A stretch of DNA of 64,000 nucleotides from Terriglobia bacterium (GTDB taxonomy: Bacteria; Acidobacteriota; Terriglobia; Bryobacterales; Bryobacteraceae), in NCBI GenBank assembly GCA_020073615.1, contig JAIQEX010000018.1:1-64000 (forward strand), read 5' to 3'. Made by a program: the position numbers and the translations under genes. The notes beneath the pieces are model-generated. The model had not been told where the DNA came from and searched no databases. It was given only the letters and a program-made list of their open reading frames with translations. How positions within the stretch are numbered: the stretch's first letter is position 1; each line of letters starts with the position of its first letter. This document shows positions 51,656 through 62,746 of this stretch, one piece after another.

Positions 51656-54097
51656 CTATTCCTCGCGCAGGGCCACGATGGGATCCACGCCGGTGGCGCG
51701 GCGCGCGGGAATGATGGTCGCCAGCAGGGCCGTGGCGGCCAGAATGACGGCCACGGCGCCGAACGTGGCGGCGTCGGTGGCGCGTACCCCGAACAGCAGG
51801 CCGGCCATCACCCGTGTCAGCGCCGCCGCGCCCGCCAGTCCGGCGGCGATACCGATCGCGGCCAGCCCCATCCCCTGGCGCACCACCAGCCCTACGATGT
51901 CGGCCGGGCGGGCGCCCAGCGCGACGCGCAGGCCGATATCGTGGACGCTTTGCGCCACCAGGTAGGACATGACGCCGTACACACCCACCGCCGCCAGCAG
52001 CAGGGCGAAGGCCGCGAACGCGCCCAGCATGGTGCTCGCGAAGCGCCGCCGGGCGAGCGAATCGTAGAGACGGTCCTGCATGGTGCGGATCTCATAGACC
52101 GCTACATTGGGATCCGCCGCGTGGATGGCACGCACGATCGGGCCGGCGAGCGCGGCCGCATCGGACGAGGTGCGCGCCACCAGGTACATGCCGTTCGATG
52201 CCTGCTGCTGGTGCGGAAAGTAGGTCACGATCTTGCCATCGGTGTCGAGCCCCTCCTGCTTGACGACGCCCACCACACCGGCGATCGTGAACGGCTTCCT
52301 GGGGTCGAACCACAGGTGCTTTCCCACGGGGTTGTCGTGCGGCCAGAAACGCTGCGCGAATTTCTGGTCGACGATGGCCACCTGCTGGCCGGCGCTGTCG
52401 TCGTGCTCGTCGAAAAAGCGGCCCCGGACGAGCGGAATTTCCATGGTGCGAAAATAATCCGCGCCGGCGATGCGCAGGTCCACCTGCAATTCCTGTCCGG
52501 GCGGTGGGGTGTAGCCCTCCACGTTGATGCCTCCCCAGCCGACTGACCCGGACAGCGGCAGGGGGGAAACCGTGCCCTCGGCCAGCACTCCCGGCAGGTG
52601 CGCGATGCGGCTGTCGATCTCGCGATAGAGCTGCACCACCGCTTTGTCGTCGCGGTACTTCGGACCCGTCGCCGCCACCTGCATGGACAGCACGCGCTCG
52701 GTGGTGAAGCCCGGCGGCACGCTCTCGAGCCGCACGAAACTGCGGATCAGCAACCCGGCGCCGGTCAGCAGGATCAGCGAGAGCGCCAGCTCGGAAACCA
52801 CCAGCAAGCCGCGCAGCCGCTGCCGCGACACGCGCAGCCCGGCATCGCCCTGGCCGCTGCGGCCTCCCGCCTTCAGCGAAGTGTTGAGGTCCACCTTAGC
52901 GGCGCGCCACGCCGGCGCTACGCCGAACAGGATGCCGGTGGCGAGCGAAATGCCGAAGGTGAAGGCCAGCACCGTACCGTTGATGCCGATGTCTTCGAGG
53001 CGCGGGATGTTGCCCGGATTCATGGTGCGCACCAGGTAGAGACTCCACCGCGCGACCGCCAGGCCGGCGGCGCCGCCCAGCAGGGCCAGCAGCACGCTCT
53101 CGGTGAGCAACTGCCGCACCAGCCGCTGCCAGCCGGCGCCCAGCGCGGTGCGGATGGCCACTTCCTTGGCGCGTCCGGAGGCGCGCGTGAGCAGCAGGTT
53201 GGCCACGTTGGCGCAGGCGATCAGCAGCACCAGCGCCACCGACCCCAGCAGCACCAGCAGCGCGCGGCGCACATCGCCCACCACCTGCTCCTGCAGGCCC
53301 ACAATGTGCATACCGAAGGTGCGGTCGCGCTTGTCCTTCTCGCGAATGCGGCCGGCGATGACGTCGATGTCCGCCTGCGCCTGCCGCAGGGACACGCCGG
53401 GCTTCAGCCGCACCAGGATGTTGAAGTTCTCATCCCCGCGCCGCTGCGCCGCATCGGGGCCCAGCGGCAGCGGCAGAATCACGTCCATCTTGTCCATCGG
53501 CCCTTCCGAAGGCAGCACCTCGCTCGACAGCAGAAACCCCGGCGCGAGCACGCCGGCCACGGTGTATGGATTCCCGTTGAGGGTGATGCTCCGGCCGATA
53601 ATCGCCGGGTCCGCGCTGAACAGGCGCCGCCAGAGACGGTCGGTGAGGATCGCGACCGCCGCCTTGCCGGGCTGGTCGTCCTCGGGCAGCAGCAGGCGGC
53701 CGTAGCGCGGCCGGGCGCCCAGCATGGCGAGCAGGCTGGATTGGGTGCGCATGGCATCGACCCGCTCGGGCTGGTCGCGGCCGGTGAGCGTGAAGCTCCG
53801 GCTCTGCGCCAGGGCCATCTGCTCGAAGGAGCGGTTCTCGTTCTGGAGGTCGATATACTGGCCCGGCGAAGGCCAGTCGCGGAAGATGCCGAGGGCCGGG
53901 GAATGCAGCCACACCGCCGCCAGCCGCTCGGGCTGCGGATACGGCAGCGGACGCAGCAGCAGCGCATCGACGACGCTGAAGATGGCCGAATTGGCGCCGA
54001 TCCCGATGGCCAGCGAGAGCACGATGACCACGGTCGAGCCGGCATTCTTGCGCAGCATGCGCAGGGCGTAGCGCAGATCCTGTAAGAGCGGGTGCAT
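51656..54097 (-). CDS. MacB-like ADOP permease, second copy
   Basis: 813 residues with two MacB/FtsX halves. It opens [18 protein letters not shown] and continues [26 protein letters not shown], with [23 protein letters not shown] in the first half and [20 protein letters not shown] in the second. Unlike the copy at 30216 it lacks the N-terminal cytoplasmic extension and has no PadR neighbour. ATG 54097 follows AGGAGGG; the longer frame from 54118 is rejected. No ATPase partner is linked. Substrate unknown. Confidence 0.9.
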   Translation of the reverse strand: MHPLLQDLRYALRMLRKNAGSTVVIVLSLAIGIGANSAIFSVVDALLLRPLPYPQPERLAAVWLHSPALGIFRDWPSPGQYIDLQNENRSFEQMALAQSRSFTLTGRDQPERVDAMRTQSSLLAMLGARPRYGRLLLPEDDQPGKAAVAILTDRLWRRLFSADPAIIGRSITLNGNPYTVAGVLAPGFLLSSEVLPSEGPMDKMDVILPLPLGPDAAQRRGDENFNILVRLKPGVSLRQAQADIDVIAGRIREKDKRDRTFGMHIVGLQEQVVGDVRRALLVLLGSVALVLLIACANVANLLLTRASGRAKEVAIRTALGAGWQRLVRQLLTESVLLALLGGAAGLAVARWSLYLVRTMNPGNIPRLEDIGINGTVLAFTFGISLATGILFGVAPAWRAAKVDLNTSLKAGGRSGQGDAGLRVSRQRLRGLLVVSELALSLILLTGAGLLIRSFVRLESVPPGFTTERVLSMQVAATGPKYRDDKAVVQLYREIDSRIAHLPGVLAEGTVSPLPLSGSVGWGGINVEGYTPPPGQELQVDLRIAGADYFRTMEIPLVRGRFFDEHDDSAGQQVAIVDQKFAQRFWPHDNPVGKHLWFDPRKPFTIAGVVGVVKQEGLDTDGKIVTYFPHQQQASNGMYLVARTSSDAAALAGPIVRAIHAADPNVAVYEIRTMQDRLYDSLARRRFASTMLGAFAAFALLLAAVGVYGVMSYLVAQSVHDIGLRVALGARPADIVGLVVRQGMGLAAIGIAAGLAGAAALTRVMAGLLFGVRATDAATFGAVAVILAATALLATIIPARRATGVDPIVALREE

Positions 54098-54159
54098 GGT
54101 CCCTCCTGTATGAACCATATGGTGCCACAGCCGCCGCGCCGCGGGAGTATTCTGAGAAT

Positions 54160-56256
54160 ATGAGGTCTCATTATCTATTACAGTGGCCCCTGGTCGCGGC
54201 GCTATCTTCTATGACGCTGCTGCCGGCCGCCGAATACACCACCTACATCGGAGATGCCAACGAGTACCACATCGTGCGCGCCATCGCCGACGCCGCCGGC
54301 AACACTTACATCGGAGGAAGCCGCACGTTTCATATCGAGTCCCTGGCGCTCCACGACGTCTTCGTCATGAAGCTTGACGCATCCGGCAAGACCGTCCTGT
54401 TCGCCACCTTCACCGGGAAAGGCGACGACCAGGTCAAGGATGTCGCGGTGGACGCCGCCGGCAACATCTATGTGGCTGGCGCCACGACGTCGCCCGACCT
54501 CCCGCTGCACAACCCGATGCAATCGGCTCCCGGATCGGGCTTCCTGGCCAAATTCAGCGGGGATAGCGGGCAGGTGCTGTACGCCACCTACTTTCCGGAA
54601 GCCGTCCGGGGGCTGGCCGTGGACGCGGCGGGGAATATGTACGTCACCGGCTCCACGGTTTCGTCCGATTTCCCGGTCACCGCCGGATTGCCGGCTTCGC
54701 GCGTTGGCTTCCATGTGCCCATCATCACCGGGGCGTTCGTCACCAAGATCGCCGCCGCGGGCGACCGCATTCTCTACTCGACGGTACTGGCCGGCTCCGG
54801 GAAGGACTGCGGCGGGGGCAGCAGTTGCTTTACGGGCACGCGGTCCGCCGCCGGCGCCGCCATAGCGGTGGATGCCGCGGGCAATGCGTACTTCACCGGC
54901 AACACGGATATCACCAATCTGCCCACCACGCCGGGGGCCATGCTGGCCACGGGCCCGGGCGCGTTCGTGGGCAAGGTGAACGCGGCGGGCACGGCCCTTT
55001 CCTACCTTACCTATATCGGTCCCGGCAATCTGGCGTATGTGCCCTTTTCGTATCCCGCCAACAAGGCCAGCGCGATTGCCGTGGATGCGGCCGGGAATGT
55101 GTACGTCGTGGGCTCCACGTTCGACCCCCATTTCCCCGCCACGCCCGGTGCGTACCAAACTGTTTTCAACGGCCCCGCGGATCTGAGCGGGCTCATACCG
55201 CCCACGCCTCCCCCCGACGCTTTCGCCATCAAGATCAATCCCACCGGCTCCGCCGCGGTGTGGGCGACCTACCTCGGCGGCAAAGACGGGGACATCGCCA
55301 ATTCAGTCGCGGTGGACGGCGCCGGAAAGGTCTGGGTTTCGGGCAGTACCGCCTCCGCCGAGTTCCCGAATGCGCAGGGCTGGTCGACAGGCCAGGATTT
55401 CGTATTTGCCCTGAACCCCACCGGGTCCGCGCTCGCGTATTCCGGGCGCTACCCCAATGGCACGGCGTCGCAGACGGTCTCGGCCGATGCCGCGGGGTTG
55501 GTCCACCTGGCCGGGCCCGGTGGAATCGTCTCCGCCATCGCGCCCGCGGGGCGGCCGCTGATGCGCGTCTTCGGCATTGCCAATGCGGCCTTTGGCGATG
55601 TCGGCGGCCGCATCGCCCCCGGGGAGGTCATCTCCATCTATGGGCCGCATATCGGCCCGGCGCAGCCGGCCTTGTACACCGGCGATAGCTCCGGCGCAGT
55701 TCCTACACTGCTGGGCGGGGTGCAGGTCTATATCAACGACATTCCCGCGCCGCTGATCTACGTCTCCGATTCGCAGATCAACGCCGTGACTCCGTTCGGC
55801 ATCGCCGGCCAAGGCTCCGCGCGCGTGCGGGTAGTCTTCAACAATGACAGCACCCCGGACTTTCCGGCGGCGCTTCTCTTTACCGCGCCCGCCGTCTTCC
55901 AGAACCCGGACGGGTCGGCCGCAGCCATCAATCAGGACGGTACAGTCAACTCGCCCGATCATCCGGCGAAGTCCGGCACCGCCGTTTCCATCTGGGTCAC
56001 GGGGGTGCGGACGTTCGCGCTCACCGATGGGCAGATTGCCACCGCCGCGGAGAACTTTGGCTGCTGCCTGATTTATGCGGAGACCACAAGCAACCTTCTG
56101 CTGGTGCTCTATGGCGGCGCCGCGCCCGGCATGGTGGCCGGAGTGGTCCAGGTCAATTTCCGGCTGCCCGTGTACGAGAACTTCGGGTTGGCCGAAATTC
56201 TTCTCTACTCCGGCAGCCAATTCGCCAACCCGGTGACGATTTACGTCGCGCCATAA
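54160..56256 (+). CDS. SBBP-repeat propeller protein with C-terminal TIGR03437 domain
   Basis: 698 residues. After a signal peptide (ending LLPAA), beta-propeller SBBP repeats recur about every 50-70 residues ([60 protein letters not shown]). A TIGR03437 domain follows from about 460 ([58 protein letters not shown]). It is probably secreted or surface bound; TIGR03437 is a C-terminal domain seen in many copies in Solibacter and likely helps export or anchoring. No partner gene is evident. Confidence 0.85.
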   Translation: MRSHYLLQWPLVAALSSMTLLPAAEYTTYIGDANEYHIVRAIADAAGNTYIGGSRTFHIESLALHDVFVMKLDASGKTVLFATFTGKGDDQVKDVAVDAAGNIYVAGATTSPDLPLHNPMQSAPGSGFLAKFSGDSGQVLYATYFPEAVRGLAVDAAGNMYVTGSTVSSDFPVTAGLPASRVGFHVPIITGAFVTKIAAAGDRILYSTVLAGSGKDCGGGSSCFTGTRSAAGAAIAVDAAGNAYFTGNTDITNLPTTPGAMLATGPGAFVGKVNAAGTALSYLTYIGPGNLAYVPFSYPANKASAIAVDAAGNVYVVGSTFDPHFPATPGAYQTVFNGPADLSGLIPPTPPPDAFAIKINPTGSAAVWATYLGGKDGDIANSVAVDGAGKVWVSGSTASAEFPNAQGWSTGQDFVFALNPTGSALAYSGRYPNGTASQTVSADAAGLVHLAGPGGIVSAIAPAGRPLMRVFGIANAAFGDVGGRIAPGEVISIYGPHIGPAQPALYTGDSSGAVPTLLGGVQVYINDIPAPLIYVSDSQINAVTPFGIAGQGSARVRVVFNNDSTPDFPAALLFTAPAVFQNPDGSAAAINQDGTVNSPDHPAKSGTAVSIWVTGVRTFALTDGQIATAAENFGCCLIYAETTSNLLLVLYGGAAPGMVAGVVQVNFRLPVYENFGLAEILLYSGSQFANPVTIYVAP

Positions 56257-56273
56257 GTAACAGCGCAGAGCCC

Positions 56274-56388
56274 GTGGGGCAGCTTGTCAAGCTGCGGGCC
56301 GATTGTCAATCGGCCCACGGCCGCCTTACAGCCGGAGTCAGATAGCGGCGGCAAGCAACCGCCGCGCAGGATTTTCATCCTGCCCCAC
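56274..56388. repeat. Multi-hairpin palindromic intergenic element
   Basis: Outer arms GTGGGGCAG (56274-56282) and CTGCCCCAC (56380-56388) are complementary. Inside are hairpins GCAGCTT-GTC-AAGCTGC (56279-56295), GGGCCGATT-GTC-AATCGGCCC (56296-56316), a small CGGC/GCCG stem, GCGGCGG-N7-CCGCCGC (56345-56365) and CAGGAT-TTTC-ATCCTG (56367-56382). The first two share the loop GTC with flanking TT/AA. The ends overlap the first and last hairpins, so a closed multi-branch form competes with the local hairpins. It fills much of the 271-base gap before receptor 6. Confidence 0.65.
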
Positions 56389-56527
56389 ACCCGCGTGGTG
56401 CTAAGTCACCTGCCCCTCTATTTCAGATTATTGGGTATTACAACACGAAAATCCTTGAATAACTGGCGAATTCGTGATACTTACGATAACGAAGTCTCGA
56501 AAAGTCAGGGTTTCAAGAGGTTACAGC

Positions 56528-59500
56528 ATGAAGAATGTGGTTTTGGCAGTAGCGCTCTGTATTCTAGTGGCGACCGGTCTGTTCGGCCAGATGACCTCCC
56601 TCACAGGGACGGTCACCGACCCCAGCGGCGCCGTGGTTCCCAACGCAGTTATCACCGTCGTCAACACCGAGACGGGCCTGCAGCGCCAGGACAAGTCCGA
56701 TGCCCAGGGACGCTACGGCATGGAGCAGTTGTCTCCGGGCACCTATAGGCTCACGGCGAAAGCCTCGGGTTTTGCCGATATCGTGATCAACCGGTTCGAG
56801 CTGCTGGTCAACCAGCCGGCCACGATGCCCATCACGTTCGAGAAGATCGGCGCCACCTCGACTACCATTTCGGTGGAGGCCAACGCCACGCAGGTCAACA
56901 CGCAGGACGCCTCGCTGGGCAACGCGGTGGGCACGCAGGCCATCGTGGAGCTGCCCTTCTTCGCGCGCAACGTGGCCAACCTGCTGCAGTACCAGCCGGG
57001 CGTCACCAGCTTCGGCACGAACAACGACGACCGCAACGGTTCGGTGAACGGCGGCCGTTCCGACCAGGGCAACGTGACGCTGGACGGCGCCGATGTGAAC
57101 AACGAGCACAGCCGCGCGGCGTTCACCAGCGTTCTGCGGGTGACCCTGGATTCGGTGGAGGAGTTCCGCAGCACCACCACCAACGCGGATGCCACCAAGG
57201 GCCGCGGGTCGGGCGCCGATGTGGCGCTGGTGACCAAGTCGGGCACCAACCAGTACCACGGCTCGCTGTACGAATACCGGCGCGGCACCGAGACCGCGGC
57301 CAACGGCTTTTTCAGCAACCGCGCGAGCGTGCCGCGGGCCGCGCTGCTGATCAACATCTTCGGAGGCAGCGCGGGCGGCCCCATCAAGAAGAACAAGGCG
57401 TTCTTCTTCCTCAACTATGAAGGACGGCGCGACGCCAGCGCCACCGTGGTGTCGCGCACCGTGCCCGCGGAAGCGACCAAGCAGGGCATCGTCCTGTACC
57501 ACGATGCGAAGGGCGTGCTGCAGCAGGTAAGTCCGGAGCAGGCCAAGGCCATCGACCCGTTGGGGATCGGCATCAACCAGGCCGCGCTGAAGATCATGCA
57601 GGGGTACCCGGCGGGCAATAACAACTCCGTCGGCGATGGGTTGAACACCCTCGGCTACACCTTCAATTCGCCGCAGCATTCCGACCAGAACACCTACATC
57701 GCCCGGCTGGACTACCACCTGGACGAAGCGGGCAAGCACTCCCTATTCTGGCGCGGCAATCTGCAGAACGACAGCCAGAACGGCACGCCGCAATTTCCCG
57801 GCATGATCCCGAACTCGGTGACCCTGGCCAACAACAAGGGCTTCGCCACCGGGTGGACCGCCGTGTTGACCCCCACCATGGTCAGTACGTTGCGCTATGG
57901 CCTGACGCGCGTCGGCGGCGAGACCACGGGCATCCTGAACAGCGGCTTTACCGCCTTCCGCGGGTACAGCACTCCCTTCGGCACCTCCACGGGGACGGCG
58001 CGCATCGTGCCCGTGCATACCCTCTCGGAGGATCTGTCCTGGAGCCACGGCGCGCACGACCTGCGCTTCGGCGGCATGCTGCGCCTGATCTCGGACCGGT
58101 CGATCAGCTTCGACCACTCTTTCAGTTCGGCCACCACCAATTCGAGCGGCATCAGCGGGAGCGGAGCGGACATCACGCCGGCTTCGCTCGGCATCAACAA
58201 GAACGACACCACCAGCTATCAGTACACCATGTCGGCGCTGCTGGGCATCATCGCCCAGGCCACCGGCAACTACAACTACCTGACCGACGGCACGGTGCTG
58301 CCGGTGGGTGCCCCGGTGACACGCAACTGGGTGGACCACGCAAGCGAGTTGTACGCGCAGGATTCCTGGAAGCTCAAGTCCAACTTCACCATGACCTACG
58401 GTGTGCGCCTGTCGCTCATGCCGCCGGTGCACGAGGCCAACGGGCAGCAGGTCTCGACCGACATTCCCATCGGCACGTGGTTCAACCAGCGCGGCGCGCT
58501 CATGGACCAAGGCAAGTCCGCATCGAGCATGCCCCCCATAACCTATGTGCTGGCCAACAGCGCCCAGGGGCGGCCGCTCTATCCCTACCACACGGCGGTG
58601 GCTCCGCGCCTGGCGTTCGCCTGGTCGCCGAATGCCAGCAGCGGGCTGGCCAGGTTCCTGTTCGGCGGCCCCGGCAAGACTTCCATCCGCGCGGGCGCGG
58701 GCATGTACTATGACGAGATCGGGGAGCCGCTGGCGGACAGTTTCGACAGCACCGCGTTCGGTCTGTCCACCTCGCTCAATAATCCGCTCAACGTGCTCGA
58801 CTCCACCCAGCTCCCGCGGTTCACGAGCTTCTTCACCTTGCCGGCGCAGTTGATACCCCCGGCGCCCAAGGGCGGCTTCCCCGTGTCGTATCCCGACGCT
58901 TTCGCCATCACCAACTCCATCGATGACCACTTGAAGGCGCCCTACACCATGAACCTGAACTTCAGCATCGGCCGCCAGTTCAGCCACGGCCTGTTTGTGC
59001 AGGCGTCCTACGTGGGCCGGCTGTCGCGGCACTCGCTGATCCAGCGCGATCTCGCCATGCCGGGCAATCTCAAGGACCCCAAGAGCGGCCAGACCTACTT
59101 TCAGGCCATGACCCAACTGGCCACGGCCATCGATTTCAAGAACCTCGCCACCGTAAATTCCAGCGGCCTCGCCGATGTTTCCAAAATCACGCCCATCCCG
59201 TTCTTCGAAAACATGTGGGCCACGGCCGCGGGCAAGGGCTTTAGCGCCACCCAGGTCATCGCCAAGGAATACCTCGAGAGGAACAACCAGGGCGACTTCA
59301 CCAGTGTCCTGGCCGATATGGACAATGGCGACAACTGCGGCGCCGCGGGCTCCGTCTTCAGAGCGGACGGCAGGATCAGGCAGACCGGCTGCGGCGTGCT
59401 GGGCGCTTACTCCATGTTTAGTCCGCAGTTCGCGGCGCTTTCCGCCTGGAGCTCGCTGGGCTCCGGCGCCTATCACTCCGCGCAAGTGACGGTCCGCAAG

Positions 59501-60241
59501 CAGACCAGCAACGGGCTGCTGTTCGACCTCAACTACACCTTCTCGAAATCGATCGACATCGGTTCGCACGCCGAAAGCTCCGACGCCTTCACCAGCGATT
59601 TCATGATCAATTCGTGGGACCCCAGCCAGCTTCGGGCCGTCTCGGGGTACGACGTGCGGCACAGTGTCAACGCATACATGGTGTGGCAGCTTCCGTTCGG
59701 CCGCAACAAGAAGTTCGCCCGCTCCATCAACCGGGCGCTGGACGCCCTCGTGGGCGGCTGGGAAATCAGCGGCACCTACCGCCAGACCTCCGGCCTGCCC
59801 TTCAGCGTCAGCGACGGCTCGCGCTGGGCCACCAACTGGCAGCTCAGCTCGTTCGCCACGCCCAACGGCACTCCGATTCCGCAGACCGTCAGCGCTCACA
59901 ATGCGCCCGGACTCAACGGCGTCGGCGGTCCGAATCTGTGGACCGACCCGGCCTCGGCTTTAGCCGGGTTCAGCGAAACCATGGCCGGCCAGACCGGGAG
60001 CCGCAACTCGCTCCGCGGCGAGGGCTTCTTCAATATCGATACGGGCCTGTACAAGAACTTCACCCTGGCGGAGGGCAAGAGGCTCCAGATCCGCTGGGAG
60101 AGCTTCAACGTATCGAACACGGTGCGGTTCGACCCGGCCTCGGCGAACCTGAGCCTGACCTCGTCGGGCAATTTCGGCAAGCTCACCGGACAGCTCGGGT
60201 CGCCGCGGCAAATGCAGTTTGCCATGCGGCTGAGCTTCTGA
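56528..60241 (+). CDS. TonB-dependent receptor, Oar-like (receptor 6)
   Basis: A 1237-residue receptor, the largest here. It has a signal peptide (MKNVVLAVALCILVATGLFG), a regulatory domain (LTGTVTDPSGAVVPNAVITV) and a plug (NGSVNGGRSDQGNVTLDGAD, ADVALVTKSGTNQYHGSLYEY). The barrel ends in Phe (FAMRLSF). ATG 56528 follows AGAGG and gives a clean signal peptide; the frame is open from 56474. No -24/-12 promoter match was found in the upstream gap, unlike receptors 1-4. It is isolated from the other five by 27 kb. Ligand unknown. Confidence 0.9.
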   Translation: MKNVVLAVALCILVATGLFGQMTSLTGTVTDPSGAVVPNAVITVVNTETGLQRQDKSDAQGRYGMEQLSPGTYRLTAKASGFADIVINRFELLVNQPATMPITFEKIGATSTTISVEANATQVNTQDASLGNAVGTQAIVELPFFARNVANLLQYQPGVTSFGTNNDDRNGSVNGGRSDQGNVTLDGADVNNEHSRAAFTSVLRVTLDSVEEFRSTTTNADATKGRGSGADVALVTKSGTNQYHGSLYEYRRGTETAANGFFSNRASVPRAALLINIFGGSAGGPIKKNKAFFFLNYEGRRDASATVVSRTVPAEATKQGIVLYHDAKGVLQQVSPEQAKAIDPLGIGINQAALKIMQGYPAGNNNSVGDGLNTLGYTFNSPQHSDQNTYIARLDYHLDEAGKHSLFWRGNLQNDSQNGTPQFPGMIPNSVTLANNKGFATGWTAVLTPTMVSTLRYGLTRVGGETTGILNSGFTAFRGYSTPFGTSTGTARIVPVHTLSEDLSWSHGAHDLRFGGMLRLISDRSISFDHSFSSATTNSSGISGSGADITPASLGINKNDTTSYQYTMSALLGIIAQATGNYNYLTDGTVLPVGAPVTRNWVDHASELYAQDSWKLKSNFTMTYGVRLSLMPPVHEANGQQVSTDIPIGTWFNQRGALMDQGKSASSMPPITYVLANSAQGRPLYPYHTAVAPRLAFAWSPNASSGLARFLFGGPGKTSIRAGAGMYYDEIGEPLADSFDSTAFGLSTSLNNPLNVLDSTQLPRFTSFFTLPAQLIPPAPKGGFPVSYPDAFAITNSIDDHLKAPYTMNLNFSIGRQFSHGLFVQASYVGRLSRHSLIQRDLAMPGNLKDPKSGQTYFQAMTQLATAIDFKNLATVNSSGLADVSKITPIPFFENMWATAAGKGFSATQVIAKEYLERNNQGDFTSVLADMDNGDNCGAAGSVFRADGRIRQTGCGVLGAYSMFSPQFAALSAWSSLGSGAYHSAQVTVRKQTSNGLLFDLNYTFSKSIDIGSHAESSDAFTSDFMINSWDPSQLRAVSGYDVRHSVNAYMVWQLPFGRNKKFARSINRALDALVGGWEISGTYRQTSGLPFSVSDGSRWATNWQLSSFATPNGTPIPQTVSAHNAPGLNGVGGPNLWTDPASALAGFSETMAGQTGSRNSLRGEGFFNIDTGLYKNFTLAEGKRLQIRWESFNVSNTVRFDPASANLSLTSSGNFGKLTGQLGSPRQMQFAMRLSF

Positions 60242-60255
60242 AGCTGGCAGAACAG

Positions 60256-60281
60256 GTGGGGCGGACCCAGATCCGCCCCAC
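60256..60281. terminator. Hairpin between convergent receptor 6 and DUF5666 genes
   Basis: GTGGGGCGGA (60256-60265), loop of six, TCCGCCCCAC (60272-60281): a perfect 10-bp stem in a 48-base convergent gap. There is no T run. It shares the GTGGGGC/GCCCCAC ends of the element at 56274, so it may be a short relative of that repeat rather than a simple terminator. Confidence 0.5.
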
Positions 60282-60289
60282 CGCTCCGC

Positions 60290-62515
60290 CTACCGGATGG
60301 CGAGCGTCACGTTCGCCGCGCTCGCCGTGTTGCCCGCTTTGACTCTCACCGCGACGGCGCTGCCGGTGGGGGCGTTCGCCGGGATGCGCACATTGATCTG
60401 TACGACTCCGGCGACCATCTGCGGAGCCATTCCCGCGAAGATTACCTCCCCCTCCATATCGCCGATCTCGACTTCGACCGGCTCTGCCAGCATGGTCTTG
60501 GCGTCTTCTACGACTTCGCCGTCATCCAGCTTGCGGTTGGCCATTCCGAAGCCGGTGGCGAACAGTTGCACCACCTCGCCGCGGCTGGCCTGCCGGGAAC
60601 TGGAATTCACCGAGCCGTCCTGGTTCAGGGCCGCCGCCTGGTCGTGCCCCGATGCATTGATGGTGAACAGGCCCGGGTGGGCATCGCCCACCGGAACACT
60701 CACCGCGTTGGACCACACGCCGTCATGCTCCACCTGAATCTGCGTGGCCTTCTTGCCCGCGACCGCGAATGGCACCACAACGTTGACCTGCCCGCCGGTT
60801 ACCGCCAGCAGGGGAGCGGGCTGGCCGTCGAACAGCACGCGCACGCCCGAGAGCGAAGTGGTCACCTTGCCATCGGACCCCACCTGGAGGGTGACGAGCC
60901 CCGAGGGACCGATCCGCATGCCGAACATGCTGACGATTTCCCCGGGCGATACCATGCCCGATGACATGCTCGCGGCATCCACCACGCCGGGCTCGCTGAT
61001 GCAGGTTCCCGAAATGGATTCCACCTCCACCTGGGTGGCGTTGAGCGATTGATCGGCGGCCAGCGTGCCCTTGGCTTCCACGCAGTCGCCCACCATCACG
61101 GCGCCATTTTCCTGCTTCACCTGGGTTCCGGGCAGCACGTGGACAATCTTCCCACTAACCTGCCAGTCGCTCACCAGCGTGCCGCCGGAGGGCAGTTTTT
61201 CCACCAGCCCCATGATCTCCGCTTCGGCCGGCGGGGGATTGGCGGCGCAGGCCGAATTCGCCTTGGCTTCGATGGACAGGGCATCGATGGAATGATCGGC
61301 CAGCATCTCGCCGTGCACTTCCACGCATTGCCCGGCGGCAAATGTCGAAGCGGGGTCATTCTCGATTTCCGTGCCGGGCAGCACGTGTACGGTCTGTCCG
61401 TTCACCTGCCAGTCGCCCACCACGCCCGAGGCCGGCAGCGATCCGATGGTGCCCTCCAGATCCACGTCCACGCCGCCGATGGCGGCCGCGCAATCCGAAG
61501 CCTGCCGCGTGTCGACTTCCGACGCATTGATGGAGTTATCCGACAGCGTGGCGCCATGCACGTCGACGCACGCACCCACGGTCAGCACGCCGTGCTCCTG
61601 ATCGATCATGGTGGTGCCGGCCACGTGCACCGTCCGCCCGCTCACCTGGAAGTCACCGGTGGTGCCCGATGCCGGCGCGGTCTGCACCAAGCCGACCAGT
61701 TCCTGCTGCTGGGGCGGCGGCGGGTGCACGCCGCATCCGGCCGAGCTCGACTCGACCTCGATTTTGTCGGCGTTGATGGAGCCGTCCGCCAGCCCCTGTC
61801 CTTGCACGTCCACGCAGGAACCCACCGCCGCCGGTCCGTGCTCCTGCTCGATCTCGGTGGCCGCGGAGACGTGCACCGTCTTGGTGTCGACCACCCAATC
61901 GCCCGTCCCCCCGGACGCGGGCAGGCTCTTGACCGTCCCCTGAAATTCGATGTCGTTATTGTTGCCCACCACAAGGCCGCAGGACGAACCTTGCTCGCTG
62001 TCGATCTCCGAAGCGGCGATCGTGCCATCGGCATTGAGCTGTCCTTTGACCTCGACGCACGAGCCCACGGCGATCGTTCCGTGCTCCTGCTTCACCTGGG
62101 TGGCCGCCGTGACGTGCACGGTGCGGCCGCCGATCGTCCAGTCGCCCGATGTCCCCGACGGCATGCTTTGGACCGCCGCGGTGAAGTCGACGTTATTGTT
62201 CTGCTTCGCCTGGCCGCAATCTTCGGCCTTCTGCGTCCGAACCTCGGACGCGTTTACCGAGGTGTCCGCCAGCGGTTGCCCCTTCACTTCCACGCACGCC
62301 CCCGTTACCGCCGGCCCGTCGTCCTGGCGGACCTGGGTCGACGCCGAGACGTGGACCGTGGTACCGCTTACCATCCAGTCGCCGATCAGCCCCGTGGGCA
62401 GCGATTGTACGAGTCCTTTGAAATCCGTTTCCTTCCCGTCGTCGTCAAAGCCGAATGCGATGGCAACTACCAGGAACGACATAGCGATCGTCCGTTGAAT
62501 CATCCCCATATCCAT
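60290..62515 (-). CDS. Six-repeat DUF5666 protein with C-terminal TIGR03437 domain
   Basis: 741 residues. After a signal peptide come six tandem DUF5666-like repeats of ~75 residues. Each starts like FKGLVQSLPTGLIGDW, passes a VSGTTVHVSASTQV strand and ends with GACVEVKGQPLADTSVNASEV. Every repeat keeps a Cys in the G-C-V-E-V strand and nearly every one a second just before the next repeat, suggesting one disulfide per repeat. A TIGR03437 domain (about 510-741; ASMSSGMVSPGEIVSMFGMR, AALNQDGSVNSSSRQASRG) closes it. Probably secreted. Starts at 62515 or three codons in. Confidence 0.82.
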   Translation of the reverse strand: MDMGMIQRTIAMSFLVVAIAFGFDDDGKETDFKGLVQSLPTGLIGDWMVSGTTVHVSASTQVRQDDGPAVTGACVEVKGQPLADTSVNASEVRTQKAEDCGQAKQNNNVDFTAAVQSMPSGTSGDWTIGGRTVHVTAATQVKQEHGTIAVGSCVEVKGQLNADGTIAASEIDSEQGSSCGLVVGNNNDIEFQGTVKSLPASGGTGDWVVDTKTVHVSAATEIEQEHGPAAVGSCVDVQGQGLADGSINADKIEVESSSAGCGVHPPPPQQQELVGLVQTAPASGTTGDFQVSGRTVHVAGTTMIDQEHGVLTVGACVDVHGATLSDNSINASEVDTRQASDCAAAIGGVDVDLEGTIGSLPASGVVGDWQVNGQTVHVLPGTEIENDPASTFAAGQCVEVHGEMLADHSIDALSIEAKANSACAANPPPAEAEIMGLVEKLPSGGTLVSDWQVSGKIVHVLPGTQVKQENGAVMVGDCVEAKGTLAADQSLNATQVEVESISGTCISEPGVVDAASMSSGMVSPGEIVSMFGMRIGPSGLVTLQVGSDGKVTTSLSGVRVLFDGQPAPLLAVTGGQVNVVVPFAVAGKKATQIQVEHDGVWSNAVSVPVGDAHPGLFTINASGHDQAAALNQDGSVNSSSRQASRGEVVQLFATGFGMANRKLDDGEVVEDAKTMLAEPVEVEIGDMEGEVIFAGMAPQMVAGVVQINVRIPANAPTGSAVAVRVKAGNTASAANVTLAIR

Positions 62516-62746
62516 AACCTCCCGATTTCAGGCAAAATTCGAGTTTCTGAAGTCGACCTGCTGCAAGAAAAAGCGCATCGCCGGTGAGAGCTTGACGATG
62601 ACGTAAGAGTTACGGGCGCGGACCCGATTCCGTGCTGCCAGTATAGTCGACCGGCCAAAAAGAGTCGGTGCGAAACAGACCCGTTTTGCTGTCCGGCAGC
62701 CATTTTTACAAGTGTTTTTGCAGCTCCATCATGTCTCCGCGCGGGG
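62516..62746. other. Intergenic stretch without recognised features
   Basis: These 231 bases separate two minus-strand secreted-protein genes and should hold the promoter of the DUF5666 gene and the end of the upstream gene. I found no clear promoter pair, terminator hairpin, small gene or repeat. Confidence 0.5.

Noticed and set aside
54122-54139. Possible -24/-12 match ahead of the SBBP gene (GG-N10-GC in TGGTGCCACAGCCGCC)
   Set aside because: Only the GG/GC spacing fits; the rest of both boxes is off consensus and it lies close to the start codon.
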